In this document: positions 25,229 through 34,801 of the stretch, one piece after another
Numbering within the stretch: position 1 is the first letter of the stretch
How the letters are laid out: every line of letters starts with the position of its first letter
Source of the DNA: Kolteria novifilia
GTDB taxonomy: Bacteria; Planctomycetota; Planctomycetia; Kolteriales; Kolteriaceae
Direction of reading: 5' to 3'
DNA length: 64,000 nucleotides
NCBI GenBank assembly: GCA_007748055.1
Contig: CP036279.1
Span: 806,001 to 870,000 of the forward strand
Position numbers and translations under genes: made by a program
Notes under the pieces: model-generated
Seen by the model: the letters and a program-made list of their open reading frames with translations, nothing else
Database searches by the model: none
What the model was told of the DNA's origin: nothing

Positions 25229-26310
25229 GAGGGCATGTGGGCGATGATGGCGTCGACCATCTCGCGGGTGCCGACCGCTTGTGTTTGATCCTTTGATGGC
25301 TTGAGGTCGTAGGTGACCGAAACCCCTTCGGCGATGACGGCCGCGACGGCTTTCTCCAGGCGTGCGGCGGCATCGACCTCGCCGAGATGGCGAAGCATCA
25401 TCGCCGAGGAGAGAATCAGGGCGGTCGGGTTGACCCGGTTCTGTCCCTTGTACTTGGGGGCGCTGCCGTGCGTCGGTTCAAAGACCGCGGCCTTGTCGCC
25501 GATGTTGCCGCTGGGGGCGATGCCGATGCCGCCGACGATGCCCGCCGCCAAGTCGCTGATGATGTCCCCGTAGAGGTTGGGCAACACGAGGATGTCGAAC
25601 TGTTCGGGCTTGAGCACCAACTGCATACAGACGTTGTCGATGATGCGGTCCTCGAACTCGATGTCCGGGAACTCGCGTGCCAGCTCACGTGCGACCTGGA
25701 GGAAGAGCCCATCGGTGCACTTCATGATGTTCGCTTTATGCACGGCGGTGACGCGCTTGCGGCCGAACTTGCGGGCGTAGTTGAACGCGAACCGCACGAT
25801 GCGCCGACTACGCGCCTCGGAGATCGGCTTGATCGACAACCCCGTGTCGCGCCGGACTTTGCGGTGACTGAAGCGGTTGATTTGGTCGACCAACTCCATC
25901 GTCACGGGTTTGCCCGCCTCGAATTCGACCCCGACGTAGAGGTCCTCGGTGTTTTCGCGAATGATCACCAGATCGACGTCGGCATCGTCATAGCGCGACG
26001 CAACTCCCTCGTAGCGTCGGCAGGGCCGAAGGCACGCGAAGAGATCGAGCTCCTGGCGCAGCGTGACGTTGACGCTGCGGACGCCGGGCCCCGACGGGGT
26101 GCTCACCGGGCCTTTGAGGGCGACCTTGTTGCGGCGGATGGAATCGAGGGTGCGCGCGGGTAGAGCGGTCCCTTCCTTTTGAAGGGCGTCGCTGCCGGCT
26201 TGATGAACATCCCATTGGATCGACACTCCGGTGGCATCGATGCAGCGACGGGCAGCCTCGCAGAGTTCGGGCCCGGTGCCGTCGCCGGGGATCAGTGTGA
26301 CATGATGCAT
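25225..26310 (-). CDS. NAD-type isocitrate/isopropylmalate dehydrogenase family protein
   Basis: A 361-residue beta-decarboxylating dehydrogenase. It has VTLIPGDGTGPEL at the start; SVNVTLRQELDLFACLRPCR, whose Ser/Asn/Arg set binds substrate and looks like the isocitrate type; VIIRENTEDLYVG; the catalytic Tyr/Lys region, VHKANIMK; DILVLPNLYGDIISDLAAG with metal-binding Asp residues; and FEPTHGSAPKYKGQNRVNP for the nucleotide. The HGSAP loop lacks the bulky NADP signature of large IDHs, so NAD is more likely. It would make 2-oxoglutarate in the TCA cycle; isopropylmalate or homoisocitrate dehydrogenase is less likely. ATG 26310 was chosen because it matches the family start, with GAGG upstream; ATG 26355 is too early. 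Confidence 0.88.
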   Translation of the reverse strand: MHHVTLIPGDGTGPELCEAARRCIDATGVSIQWDVHQAGSDALQKEGTALPARTLDSIRRNKVALKGPVSTPSGPGVRSVNVTLRQELDLFACLRPCRRYEGVASRYDDADVDLVIIRENTEDLYVGVEFEAGKPVTMELVDQINRFSHRKVRRDTGLSIKPISEARSRRIVRFAFNYARKFGRKRVTAVHKANIMKCTDGLFLQVARELAREFPDIEFEDRIIDNVCMQLVLKPEQFDILVLPNLYGDIISDLAAGIVGGIGIAPSGNIGDKAAVFEPTHGSAPKYKGQNRVNPTALILSSAMMLRHLGEVDAAARLEKAVAAVIAEGVSVTYDLKPSKDQTQAVGTREMVDAIIAHMPS

Positions 26311-26574
26311 GTAGTTTGCCTCGGAGACTCCCTGCGACCGGGGCGATGCGGTCACTCCTCCGATTCGATGCCCTAGGGCAGCCTCCAGTTAACCCTAGGC
26401 CCGCCCGTGGAGGTCGTCAAGGAGGTCTCGGTCTCGCCTCTCCGCCGACGGAGTTTCTCGTCGTTCCGCGTCACCCTTCGCCTAGGCACGTTCCCGTGTT
26501 CGTGTTAACCAGACGTCAATTCGTCTCGCTCGCACGGAACCAACATCAATTGCTCTAACATCGCGGCCGCCAGC

Positions 26575-28266
26575 ATGAACGATCTCACCCTCGAACCGAG
26601 GTCTCACCGTCTTGTGCTAAAGGCGGGCTCCTTCTCGGTTTGGTTCCCAACCTTGATCGCCTTGTCGCTGATGCTGCCCGGGTTGGCGTCGCGTGGTCCG
26701 CTCGATGGCCACGAAGTCCTCGTCGCCCAGACCGCTCGGGAGATGCTCCAGCGTGGCGATTGGGTCCATCCGACCTTCGCGGGGGGACCTCGCTATCAGA
26801 AGCCCCCGCTCGCCTACTGGTTGGCCGCCACAAGCTACCGCGTCTTTGGTGTTTCGAATCCCTTCACCGCCCGCTTGCCGACGGCGTTGGCGACCGTCGC
26901 GACGACCGCGCTGTTGGCATGGTTCTCCTCAAGAGCGTTCGGCGCCACGATCGGGCTGCTCACGGGACTAGTCTTCACGACCACTTACGCCACCATTGCT
27001 TACGGCAAACTGGCGCTGGTTGATGGCCAACTCGTTCTTTGCGTCGCGACGGCGATTCTCGCCGCGGGGGCCGATCGCTGGTCGGGCAAACGTCTGCCCA
27101 ACTCCTTTTGGGTCCTCACCTTCTGGATTGCGACCGGGCTATCGGTCCTGGCGAAGGGGCCGATTGGACCCGCGATCGTGCTGCCGACGGTTCTACTCTA
27201 TCGTGGCGTGCGCAAGACCTGGTCGTCCGATCGTCCGTTCTTGCTGCATCCGGCGACACTGGTTGGAGTTCCGCTCTTTCTCGTGCTCGCCCTGGGGTGG
27301 CCGTTGTTGGTATGGCAGGAGCAACCCCAGGCCGCGTCGATCTGGAAGGCCCAAAGCCTCGATCGCTATCTTGAGCACTGGGGGCCCAGCAACAGACCCT
27401 GGTTTTACTACTTTTACCAAGCCCCCTTGTTGACCCTGCCTTGGTCGCCGCTGTGGCTTCTGGGGCTGGGGCTTACGCTCCGACGACTTTGGCGACGTCG
27501 TCTCGGCGATCACCGGCTTCTGCTGCTTTGCTGGTTCCTCGTCAGCTTGACGCTCCTCAGCTTCTCCGCGGGCAAACGCGATCACTACATCTTGCCTGGC
27601 CTTCCTCCGCTGGCTCTCTTCGCGGCTCTCGGTCTTTGTCGATTGGTGCTGATCACAAGAGGTTTCCTCGTGGGACGCCGAGAATGGGAGCCGATCGTCG
27701 CTGGGCTATTCCTGCTCGTCGGTGGCGGAATCGGGATTGGCTTGTCGGTCGCCTACGAGAACACTTGGCTCACAGTCGGGGTGTTTGGGGTAACCTTGGC
27801 GATTGTCCTCGCGTTGATGCTACTGCGGCGCTGGGACCGTCGCGACCGTCGGCTGCGTCCGGTGGTCGTGGGCTTTGGTGCCGTGGCGGTGGCGTGGCTC
27901 ATTGGTGATGTGTCGCTGCGCTCTTTCTTTCAGGGCCGCGATGGGACACTCGCGCTCTTGCGTCGACAGCGGGACCTTCTCGACGAGGCCGACGAAGTCG
28001 TTCAGTTCGGGAGCAACGATCGCTGGACCGCGTTCCCGATCGGGCGGCCGATCATCTGGAGCCGGTCCGCCGAGAGCTTTCCGACCATCGAGACTGCGGG
28101 GCGCACCATCGTCGTCCTCGTCCCCAGGGATCGTCTCGAGATGCTCGAGTCTGTCGCTCCGTTCCATGTCGTTGACCGGATCGAAGGAGATCGCTCGCCC
28201 GCGGAACACTCCCCGCGTCGCGACTTCGCCGTCGTCCGTCTGGAAGCGGGAGGGACTCGGCGATGA
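26575..28266 (+). CDS. GT39-family glycosyltransferase (ArnT-like), first of pair
   Basis: A 563-residue integral membrane protein. The start shows the family pattern: a helix, then GPLDGHEVLVAQTAREMLQRGDWVHPTFAGGP, holding the acidic/His motif of the first luminal loop, and RYQKPPLAYW, as in ArnT and PMT-type enzymes. About 11-12 helices follow, with SVLAKGPIGPAIVLPTVLL and FSAGKRDHYILPGLPPLALF typical of the family. GT39 enzymes use polyprenyl-phosphate sugars to modify lipids, polysaccharides or proteins. The C-terminal soluble part (about 450-563) is periplasmic. ATGA links it to the next GT39 gene. The substrates are not predictable. Confidence 0.85.
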   Translation: MNDLTLEPRSHRLVLKAGSFSVWFPTLIALSLMLPGLASRGPLDGHEVLVAQTAREMLQRGDWVHPTFAGGPRYQKPPLAYWLAATSYRVFGVSNPFTARLPTALATVATTALLAWFSSRAFGATIGLLTGLVFTTTYATIAYGKLALVDGQLVLCVATAILAAGADRWSGKRLPNSFWVLTFWIATGLSVLAKGPIGPAIVLPTVLLYRGVRKTWSSDRPFLLHPATLVGVPLFLVLALGWPLLVWQEQPQAASIWKAQSLDRYLEHWGPSNRPWFYYFYQAPLLTLPWSPLWLLGLGLTLRRLWRRRLGDHRLLLLCWFLVSLTLLSFSAGKRDHYILPGLPPLALFAALGLCRLVLITRGFLVGRREWEPIVAGLFLLVGGGIGIGLSVAYENTWLTVGVFGVTLAIVLALMLLRRWDRRDRRLRPVVVGFGAVAVAWLIGDVSLRSFFQGRDGTLALLRRQRDLLDEADEVVQFGSNDRWTAFPIGRPIIWSRSAESFPTIETAGRTIVVLVPRDRLEMLESVAPFHVVDRIEGDRSPAEHSPRRDFAVVRLEAGGTRR

Positions 28267-29738
28267 ATTCCAAGATGTCGCGCTGGCACGTCGCGTGGGG
28301 GATCCTCCTTCTCGCGAGCGGTGCGGTTCTCTTCACGAACCTCGGCGGCTATCGCCCCTTGACGACCCACGAGGTCTACGTCGGTCAAACCTCGCGCGAG
28401 ATGCTCGCGGCGGGAACGTGGACCACGCCCCGCTTCCTCGGGGAGCCCCGTTGGCAGAAGCCGCCGCTCGGCTATTGGCAAGTGATGCTCACCTCGTCGC
28501 TGGCGGGGGAGTCGACCACATGGCTGACCCGGTTTCCCTCGGCGCTCGCGGGGCTCGCGCTGGTCGTCCTGTTGACCGTGTGGGCGACCCGTCGCTTTGG
28601 GCGCCCGATTGGCTGGTGGACCGGGTTCATCCAAGCGACGAGTGTCGGCATGCTTACCCAGGCCCGGCTCGCGGAAGTCGACATGACGTTGACCTTCCTG
28701 GTGGCCCTGTCGCTCGTGTCGTACAGCATGGCGGTTCGGTCGACGCGTTGGTCGAGGTCGCTGTACCGACTCTTCTGGCTGGCGATGGCTTTGAGCCTGC
28801 TCGCGAAAGGGCCGGTCGGGCCGTTCCTGATTCTGCCGGTGGTGACACTCCACGCCATGTGGCTGCCCGGCAAGAGACATCGTTGGCGTTGGCTCGATCC
28901 GGTCGGCATCGTCCTCTTTCTCGGGGTGTCGCTTTCCTGGCCGGTGGCGGTGCTGATGAATGAACCGAACGCGTGGGGTGTCTGGCGAGCCGAAGCGCTC
29001 GGGCGTTTTCTGCGGGATCCCAACGGCGTGGTGCGGATTCCGTTCTACTACGTTGTGGCCGCGCTGTGGTTGACCCTGCCTTGGACGCCGTGCTGGTTGG
29101 CTCATTGGATACGGCATGCGAGACGGCGTCACTCGTGGCGGACGCTTCGTGCCGAGGATCGCTTGCTGGTGCTTTGGTTCCTCGTTCCGCTGGTGTTGCT
29201 TTCGCTCTCGGGCGGCAAACAGGAGCACTACCTTCTACCCGCGCTTGCCCCGATGTCGATCTGGTCGGCCCGCTGGCTGTCGCGGCTCCGCTTGTCTTGG
29301 CGACCGATGGCTTGGCCGCGTTGGGGCGTGATGCGCGGTCCCGGCTTGGTGCCCGCCTGTGCTCTGGTGGTGGTCATCGCCTTGGCGCACGGGTGGGTCT
29401 TGCCTCTCGTTCACGGTCGCCATCGAGCGGCGAATTGGGCGCGAGCGCTCGCCGAGCATCTCGAGCCCGGTACCTCGGTCGAGGCGCTGGGGCATTCGGT
29501 GCTTTGGCTCTCCTTTTACGTCGATGCGCCGCTCGATCGGGTCGACTCGCTCGAAGAGTTCTTCGCCAAGCCGAGCGACCGGGCGCGATGGGTTCTCACC
29601 ACCCGACGAGTCCTTCGGGACGTTCGGCCGCGCTACCGCGTTCTCAAGGAGTTGGCACCCTTGGACGCCGTCGACGACAAGCATCAGTTCGTTCTCGCCA
29701 AGCTCGCTCCTCTTCCCGCACCTCCCGCCGCGAATTAG
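28263..29738 (+). CDS. GT39-family glycosyltransferase (ArnT-like), second of pair
   Basis: A 491-residue paralogue of the upstream protein, with an ATG overlapping its stop as ATGA. It repeats the same landmarks: TTHEVYVGQTSREMLAAGTW, EPRWQKPPLGYW, LAKGPVGPFLILPVVTL and LSGGKQEHYLLPALAPM. The two start with shared motifs but differ considerably elsewhere, so this is an old duplication. About 10-11 helices and a C-terminal soluble part (about 370-491) are present. Both probably act on an undecaprenyl-linked donor at the outer face of the inner membrane. They may glycosylate an envelope polymer or lipid A, whose genes lie about 6 kb downstream, but nothing links them directly. Confidence 0.85.
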   Translation: MNSKMSRWHVAWGILLLASGAVLFTNLGGYRPLTTHEVYVGQTSREMLAAGTWTTPRFLGEPRWQKPPLGYWQVMLTSSLAGESTTWLTRFPSALAGLALVVLLTVWATRRFGRPIGWWTGFIQATSVGMLTQARLAEVDMTLTFLVALSLVSYSMAVRSTRWSRSLYRLFWLAMALSLLAKGPVGPFLILPVVTLHAMWLPGKRHRWRWLDPVGIVLFLGVSLSWPVAVLMNEPNAWGVWRAEALGRFLRDPNGVVRIPFYYVVAALWLTLPWTPCWLAHWIRHARRRHSWRTLRAEDRLLVLWFLVPLVLLSLSGGKQEHYLLPALAPMSIWSARWLSRLRLSWRPMAWPRWGVMRGPGLVPACALVVVIALAHGWVLPLVHGRHRAANWARALAEHLEPGTSVEALGHSVLWLSFYVDAPLDRVDSLEEFFAKPSDRARWVLTTRRVLRDVRPRYRVLKELAPLDAVDDKHQFVLAKLAPLPAPPAAN

Positions 29739-29952
29739 ATCCCTCGTCGTCGCGAGGGTTCAGCGGCCATCGAATGCTCGCTAGCCCGTGGAATCAACCT
29801 CAACGCCCGGCGTCCGAAGCCCGTCGGATGCCGATGATCGTGGAGCCTCTTCAATTGACCCTCGCGTGGGTACCCCGACCACGAAGTTCTTTGCGCTCGC
29901 GCCGGGAAGTCGCTAGACTGTTGCCAAGAACGACCAACACCAGGGAACCGAT

Positions 29953-30993
29953 ATGCCGACTCTTTCGTTTGAAGCGACGCGCGACGTCGCCCGCTCGCTG
30001 CTTGGGGAAATGGGAGCGCCGACCGATCACGCGAGCATTGTCGCCGACCACCTCGCTTGCTGCCATCTGGCCGGTCACGACTCGCACGGGTTGATCCGGT
30101 TGCCGCAATATCATCGTCTGGTCTGCGAAGGTCAGATCGTCACGACGACCGAGCCACGTCTCGAGAAGGAGACCGCGTCGACCGCTCTGATCGACGGCTG
30201 CTGGACGTGGGGCCAAGTGGTCGCGAAGAAGGCGACCAGCGTCGCGATGGAGAAAGCCCGTTCCTCCGGACTCGCGGTGGTCAGCGCCCGCGACTGCAAT
30301 CACATCGGCCGCTTGGGGGCATACGCGCTGGAGGCCGCGGAGCAGGGCTTCGTCGCGAAGGTCTGGTGCAACGTCCATGGCATCGTGCGGATGGCGCCCT
30401 GGGGTGGACTCGACCCTCGCTTCGGGACCAATCCCTTGGCGATCGCCATCCCGCGCCGCGGCAAGCCAATCGTCGTCGACATCACCACCACGGCGGTCGC
30501 GGAGGGGAAGGTTCGGTTGGCTCGCAATCGCGGCGTCGACATTCCCGAAGGGTGGATCCTCGACAAGGAGGGGAACGCGACGACCAATCCCGCCGATCTC
30601 TACGACGGGGGGACGCTCCTCCCGTTCGGTGGGCCGCTCGGGCACAAGGGCTACGGGCTGGCGCTCGTGGTCGATCTTCTCGGCGGGGCACTCACCGGAA
30701 GCGGATGCGGCGCGATGCCCGGCGTCCGCGTTGGCAACGGGATCACGGTGGAGGTGCTCGATCCGGGCGCGATGGGCGACCGCGAGGAGTTTCTCGATCG
30801 GGTCGAGTCGTTTGTCGAGTACGTCCAAAGCTCTCGGCCCAAGCCTGGCGTCGAGTCGATCCTACTCCCCGGCGAGCCGGAGTTTCGCACCGAAGAATCG
30901 CGGCGCCGCGACGGAATCGTCATCGACGACGGGACTTGGGAGCAACTCGGGCAAGTCGCCGCGGATCTCGGGATCAAACTTCCGTCGGCGTAG
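29953..30993 (+). CDS. Malate/L-lactate dehydrogenase family (Ldh2) oxidoreductase
   Basis: A 346-residue NAD(P)-dependent dehydrogenase of the type II malate/lactate, ureidoglycolate or 2,3-diketogulonate family, not related to Rossmann-type LDH. Motifs include LAGHDSHGLIRLPQY (catalytic His and Arg), STALIDGCWTWGQ, ARDCNHIGRLGAYA, WGGLDPRFGTNPLAIAIP and GPLGHKGYGLALVVDLLGG. Location is cytoplasmic. It would reduce a 2-oxoacid with an extra carboxyl or hydroxyl group; the exact substrate is not visible. AGGGA precedes ATG 29953. The lipase-like gene 45 bp downstream in the same direction may share its transcript. Confidence 0.9.
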   Translation: MPTLSFEATRDVARSLLGEMGAPTDHASIVADHLACCHLAGHDSHGLIRLPQYHRLVCEGQIVTTTEPRLEKETASTALIDGCWTWGQVVAKKATSVAMEKARSSGLAVVSARDCNHIGRLGAYALEAAEQGFVAKVWCNVHGIVRMAPWGGLDPRFGTNPLAIAIPRRGKPIVVDITTTAVAEGKVRLARNRGVDIPEGWILDKEGNATTNPADLYDGGTLLPFGGPLGHKGYGLALVVDLLGGALTGSGCGAMPGVRVGNGITVEVLDPGAMGDREEFLDRVESFVEYVQSSRPKPGVESILLPGEPEFRTEESRRRDGIVIDDGTWEQLGQVAADLGIKLPSA

Positions 30994-31037
30994 GCGGTAG
31001 GTGGAAGAAATCGGGTCTCGAGGGAGCCAACTGGGCG

Positions 31038-32054
31038 ATGCTCGACTTCGTCGAGATCGAGGGGGTGACGGGCGAGCGGCAGTCGGCGCTCGCGGTGGTC
31101 GAGGGGGATGGTCCCTATCCGGTCATCCTCGTGCATGGCATCATGGACAACTTGCGCCGTTGGATCACTCAGCGCGAGGCGCTGCAACGGGCGCTCGTCC
31201 TCCCCGAGCCACGCGGCAGCCTGCCGCTGTTCGACTGCGATCATCTTCGGAGTGGTCGCTTCGGCAACCTCCCCAGGCTGCTCGAAGGAGCGGGGCTCCT
31301 ACCCCGGCTCGCCGAGGAAGAGATTCCCGCGGTCGCGTACAGTTACCAGAAACCGTTCGACTTGCCGGTCGCGCCGATGGAGGACGCGATCGCCAAGCTC
31401 CATCGGACGATCCTTTGGGCGCTCGAGCGTTGGGGGGCCCAGCGAGTGATCCTGGTCGGGCATAGCCGGGGTGGACTTGTCTGCCGCCACGCGCTGCTGT
31501 ACGACTCGCCGGTCATGCCGGCCCGTAGGGCTCGGCGGCTAGTCGATCGTTCGATCGCGATCGCCACTCCGCACCGGGGATCGCGCTTCGCCAACCTCTC
31601 GACAACAGTCGGTCAAAACTTCGGGCGTTTCGAGCGTCTCTTCACGTTGCTGGAGTCGTTTCGAAGCACGCGTCGCTCGCGTTTTCTCGATTGGTTCGCC
31701 CGCTTCCAAGCACTCACCGCGAACTTCAGTCTGTTGGCTCCCGGTTCCGAGGAGGTCAGTCGGGCGAAGTCGAGCGATTTGCCGACGCTTCCCGGTGGCT
31801 ACTACGCGATCGCGGGATGTTCGGCGACCTACTTTCGGTGTGAAGTGCCGGTGATCGGCAAGTTGCGGCTACCGCCGACGGGGACCATTCCCGAGTTCAT
31901 CGATGGGCAGGGGGATATGGCGGTCTCGCTCGAAAGCGCCCTCGATATCCCCGACCCCAGTCCGCATCGAACGCGGATTCGGCCCTACAATCACGAAACG
32001 ATCACCTTTAGCCCCCGCGTTCACGACACCCTCGTCCATTGGATCCGCGGGTGA
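31038..32054 (+). CDS. Alpha/beta hydrolase (lipase/PGAP1-like)
   Basis: A 338-residue protein without a signal peptide. The hydrolase core has ILVHGIMDN (oxyanion strand), GHSRGG at about residue 140 with the nucleophile Ser, and IATPHRGSRFANL after it, typical of PGAP1-like lipases. The acid is likely in EFIDGQGDMAVSLESA and the base His in NHETITFSP, in the correct order. The start is ATG 31038, where homology begins; the open frame runs far upstream through the neighbouring gene but that is overlap only. The likely substrate is a long-chain ester or lipid-linked ester. Its relation to the Ldh2-type gene is just proximity. Confidence 0.75.
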   Translation: MLDFVEIEGVTGERQSALAVVEGDGPYPVILVHGIMDNLRRWITQREALQRALVLPEPRGSLPLFDCDHLRSGRFGNLPRLLEGAGLLPRLAEEEIPAVAYSYQKPFDLPVAPMEDAIAKLHRTILWALERWGAQRVILVGHSRGGLVCRHALLYDSPVMPARRARRLVDRSIAIATPHRGSRFANLSTTVGQNFGRFERLFTLLESFRSTRRSRFLDWFARFQALTANFSLLAPGSEEVSRAKSSDLPTLPGGYYAIAGCSATYFRCEVPVIGKLRLPPTGTIPEFIDGQGDMAVSLESALDIPDPSPHRTRIRPYNHETITFSPRVHDTLVHWIRG

Positions 32055-32238
32055 CCAGGCCAATGGGTCACCATTACGCCCCTCGGTGGTGGAGGATCTG
32101 GTGTCGCAAGGGTGTCACTGGCTGCTTGCCGCCAGTGTTCGGTCGGGCGATTGGAGCAGGTGAGCGTCGGACGACCACGCCGGTGGGCCACGGACCCACC
32201 ATACGGTCGAGACGGGAGATGGAGGGGCGAGTTCCACC
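32055..32238. repeat. Repeat-rich gap with a family-A-like hairpin
   Basis: CACTGGCTGCTTGCCGCCAGTG (near 32119) is a degenerate copy of the family-A hairpin. Further on, GGTGGGCCACGGACCCACC (near 32189) is another palindrome. The gap lies between convergent genes. Confidence 0.5.
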
Positions 32239-33165
32239 CTACTTCTTGGCGGGCGGGGGATTGAGGCGTTCCATCGCGACTTTCTGGCTTCCGAAGATCC
32301 GCTCGAGGTTGGAAGCGTTCTCGCCCGCCTTCTTGCCGGCGCTCCAGAGCATCGCTTGGCCGAGCATCTTCTGGAAGCGGGGATCGTCCCATGTCTTCTG
32401 GTGATGCCCCATGCCGGTGTAGTAGACGCGGCCCTTGCCGTAGCTGCTGCACCAGGTGATCGGATAGTTGGGGCGAGCGTAGGCTCCGTTGCGATCCTTC
32501 TGATCGAGCGACGACGTGTTGAGCATCATCAGGATTCGCAGGTTCGGTTGCAGCCCCTTGTAGACGTACCACTCATCGGGAAGCGAGAAGGTCGTCGGAA
32601 ACGCCTCCATGCCGGGAAAGCTCGGTTCGATGACTTCGATCGCTCCCGGTTGGACGCGGCCATGGGTGGCGAACTCGCCGCCGACCATCTCGAGGAAGGG
32701 TTTGCGTCCCTCTTCGACCCAGCCGTGGAAGGTGTCGGCCCCGCCACAGTGGGTCATCACGATGCCGCCGCCCTGCTTGATGAAGTCGAGGATCGCCTGC
32801 CGGTCCTCCTTCTTCATCGCGGGGAAACCGTCGTTACCCGGCTTGTCGAGATCGCCGGTCGTCATGAGAAAGACCGCGTCGTAGTCCTTGAGGTTCTCCG
32901 CGTTGAGTTTGCTCGCGTCCTTGGTCGGCTCGACGTCGACCCCAACCTCCTTACCGATCGCGACCATCGTCTTTTCGACGTGGCTGAGTTCCTCCTTCTT
33001 CGGACGGCGAACGACGCCGTGCTCATAGCCCGAGGACTTGGTGAGTAGGAGGACCTTGGGCTTCCCGTCGGCTTTCTTTTGGGCGTCGCCGGATTCGGCG
33101 GCCAAGAGAAGCGAGGGTGACGCGAGTAGGCCGCATAGGAGTGCCGCGGAAAGGGCGATGCGCAT
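32239..33165 (-). CDS. Exported ThuA-like protein
   Basis: A 308-residue protein with a signal peptide (MRIALSAALLCGLLASPSLLLA). The rest is a ThuA domain, a class-I-glutamine-amidotransferase-like fold: VLLLTKSSGYEH, YDAVFLMTTGDLD, IKQGGGIVMTHCGGADTFHG, GEFATHGRVQPGAIEV, DEWYVYKG and PITWCSSYGKGRVYYTGMGHH. ThuA was named for trehalose utilisation; in planctomycetes such exported domains usually accompany sugar-degradation genes, and their chemistry is not settled. GGAG lies 10 nt before ATG 33165. It is divergent from the enolase-superfamily gene, so both may respond to a sugar or sugar acid. Confidence 0.88.
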   Translation of the reverse strand: MRIALSAALLCGLLASPSLLLAAESGDAQKKADGKPKVLLLTKSSGYEHGVVRRPKKEELSHVEKTMVAIGKEVGVDVEPTKDASKLNAENLKDYDAVFLMTTGDLDKPGNDGFPAMKKEDRQAILDFIKQGGGIVMTHCGGADTFHGWVEEGRKPFLEMVGGEFATHGRVQPGAIEVIEPSFPGMEAFPTTFSLPDEWYVYKGLQPNLRILMMLNTSSLDQKDRNGAYARPNYPITWCSSYGKGRVYYTGMGHHQKTWDDPRFQKMLGQAMLWSAGKKAGENASNLERIFGSQKVAMERLNPPPAKK

Positions 33166-33414
33166 CGAAGGAGGTCTCCGGTGAAATTGCTAGTGATGTC
33201 GGGAAGATCGCGATCGATTGTTCGCTCTTGAGCTTAGCGACCGATCCGGCGCCGAGCAAGCGTCCGGTACCGTCGAGAACGTCGAGAACGTCGCCCATTG
33301 GGGCGTCCTGGACGTGGTTCCTGGCCATCGCCGGCCCATTGTGATTCAATTTGTTTGGAGAGGGAGTCACGCGAGCACGGCGCGACAACGAATCCTTGGA
33401 CGAGAGAGAAACGG

Positions 33415-34764
33415 ATGGGCAAGCAGAGCGATATCGAGATTTTGGGCGTGGATGTGTCGACGCAGGACGTCCCGTTTCGGGCCCCGCTGAAGTTTGGTGG
33501 CCGCGTCGTCGATGGCTCGGAGAACATCAACGCCGAGGTGACCGTCCGAACCCGCTCCGGGAAGGAGGCGACCGGCTTCGGATCGATGCCCCTCGGGAAC
33601 GTCTGGGCTTGGCCGAGCAAAAGTGTCGAGCCCGATCAAACCGCCGAGGCGATGAGAAGCATCGCGCAGCGCGTCGGCGCCGTCGCCAACGATCAGTCGG
33701 AGCTGGCTCACCCCCTCGACCACGGGATTGCCATTCAGAAAACGTTCCCGACGATCGGCAAGGAGATCGGGGCCGCGATGGGGATCGAGGAAGAAGTCCC
33801 CATGCTCGCGATCCTGGTGGCGGCGAGTTCGATCGATGCCGCGATCCACGACGCGTTCGGCAAGGCGAACGAAATCAATTCCTTCAACGGGCTCTCCGCG
33901 GAGTTCATGAACCACGACTTGTCGCACTACCTCTCCGAGGAGTTCGCTGGCGAGTACCTCGACCAGTACACGCTGCGGGAGCCGAAGGAGACAATGCCGC
34001 TCTATCATCTCGTTGGGGCGCTCGACCCGCTGACCGAGGCCGACATCGAGAAGCCGATCAAGGATGGGCGTCCCGAAACGCTCGGCGAGTGGATCGAAGC
34101 CGATGGGCTGACGCACTTGAAGATCAAGTTGTCGGGAGAGGACCTGCCGTGGGATGTCGATCGGGTCGTCGCGATCGATCGCATCGCGGAAGAGACGCAG
34201 GGGCGACTCGGACGCGAGCATTGGTTCTATTCGCTCGACTTCAACGAGAAGTGCGAAGGGGTTCACTACGTGCTGAACTTCCTCCAGCAGATCGAGCAAC
34301 TCGCCCCTCGTGGACTCGAGCGGATTCAGTACATCGAGCAGCCGACCCACCGCGACCTGAAAAAGCACCCGATCCCGATGCACGAAGCGGCGAAGATCAA
34401 GCCGGTCGTGATCGACGAGTCGCTTCTGGACTTTGAGAGTCTCTTGCTGGCGCGGGAGATCGGTTACTCGGGAGTGGCGTTAAAGGCCTGCAAGGGGCAC
34501 ACCGAGTCGCTGCTCTTGGCGGCGGCGGCCCAGAAGTACGGGATGTTCCTCTGCGTGCAGGACCTGACATGTCCCGGTGCGTCGTTCCTTCACTCGGCGG
34601 AATTGGCCGCTCGCATCCCGACGGTGGCGGCGATCGAGGGAAATGGCCGGCAATACTGCCCGGCGGGCAATGCGGGGTGGAAGGAGCGGTTCCCGTCAAT
34701 GTTCGAGATCGAGGATGGCACTGTCGGGACGTATGCCCTCGGTGGGGTTGGCTTGGGGCACTGA
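33415..34764 (+). CDS. Enolase-superfamily protein (mandelate racemase/muconate lactonizing type)
   Basis: A 449-residue protein. The barrel motifs are in order: LTHLKIKL with the KxK acid/base pair, YSLDFNEKC with the first metal-binding Asp, YIEQPTHRD with the metal-binding Glu, VIDESLLDFE with the third acidic ligand, and GVALKACKG with a second catalytic Lys on the opposite face. The N-terminal capping domain includes FRAPLKFGGRVVDG. A KxK/K pair defines the muconate cycloisomerase subgroup, which covers lactonising enzymes, dipeptide epimerases and sugar-acid dehydratases. Size is larger than usual, with an inserted region near 150-200. The start is ATG 33415; the purine-rich GAGAGAGAAACGG precedes it. 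Substrate unknown. Confidence 0.85.
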   Translation: MGKQSDIEILGVDVSTQDVPFRAPLKFGGRVVDGSENINAEVTVRTRSGKEATGFGSMPLGNVWAWPSKSVEPDQTAEAMRSIAQRVGAVANDQSELAHPLDHGIAIQKTFPTIGKEIGAAMGIEEEVPMLAILVAASSIDAAIHDAFGKANEINSFNGLSAEFMNHDLSHYLSEEFAGEYLDQYTLREPKETMPLYHLVGALDPLTEADIEKPIKDGRPETLGEWIEADGLTHLKIKLSGEDLPWDVDRVVAIDRIAEETQGRLGREHWFYSLDFNEKCEGVHYVLNFLQQIEQLAPRGLERIQYIEQPTHRDLKKHPIPMHEAAKIKPVVIDESLLDFESLLLAREIGYSGVALKACKGHTESLLLAAAAQKYGMFLCVQDLTCPGASFLHSAELAARIPTVAAIEGNGRQYCPAGNAGWKERFPSMFEIEDGTVGTYALGGVGLGH

Positions 34765-34801
34765 GCTTGGCTCATGGAGAGTTTGGGACGACTCGCCCGC
34801 G

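Noticed and set aside
28002-29228. Minus-strand ORF (408 codons) across the GT39 genes
   Set aside because: A shadow frame rich in Arg, Gln and Pro; both GT39 genes are clear on the other strand.
30057-31037. N-terminal extension of the lipase-like gene by about 330 residues
   Set aside because: It lies over the Ldh2-type gene in another frame and is Arg-rich; homology begins at ATG 31038.
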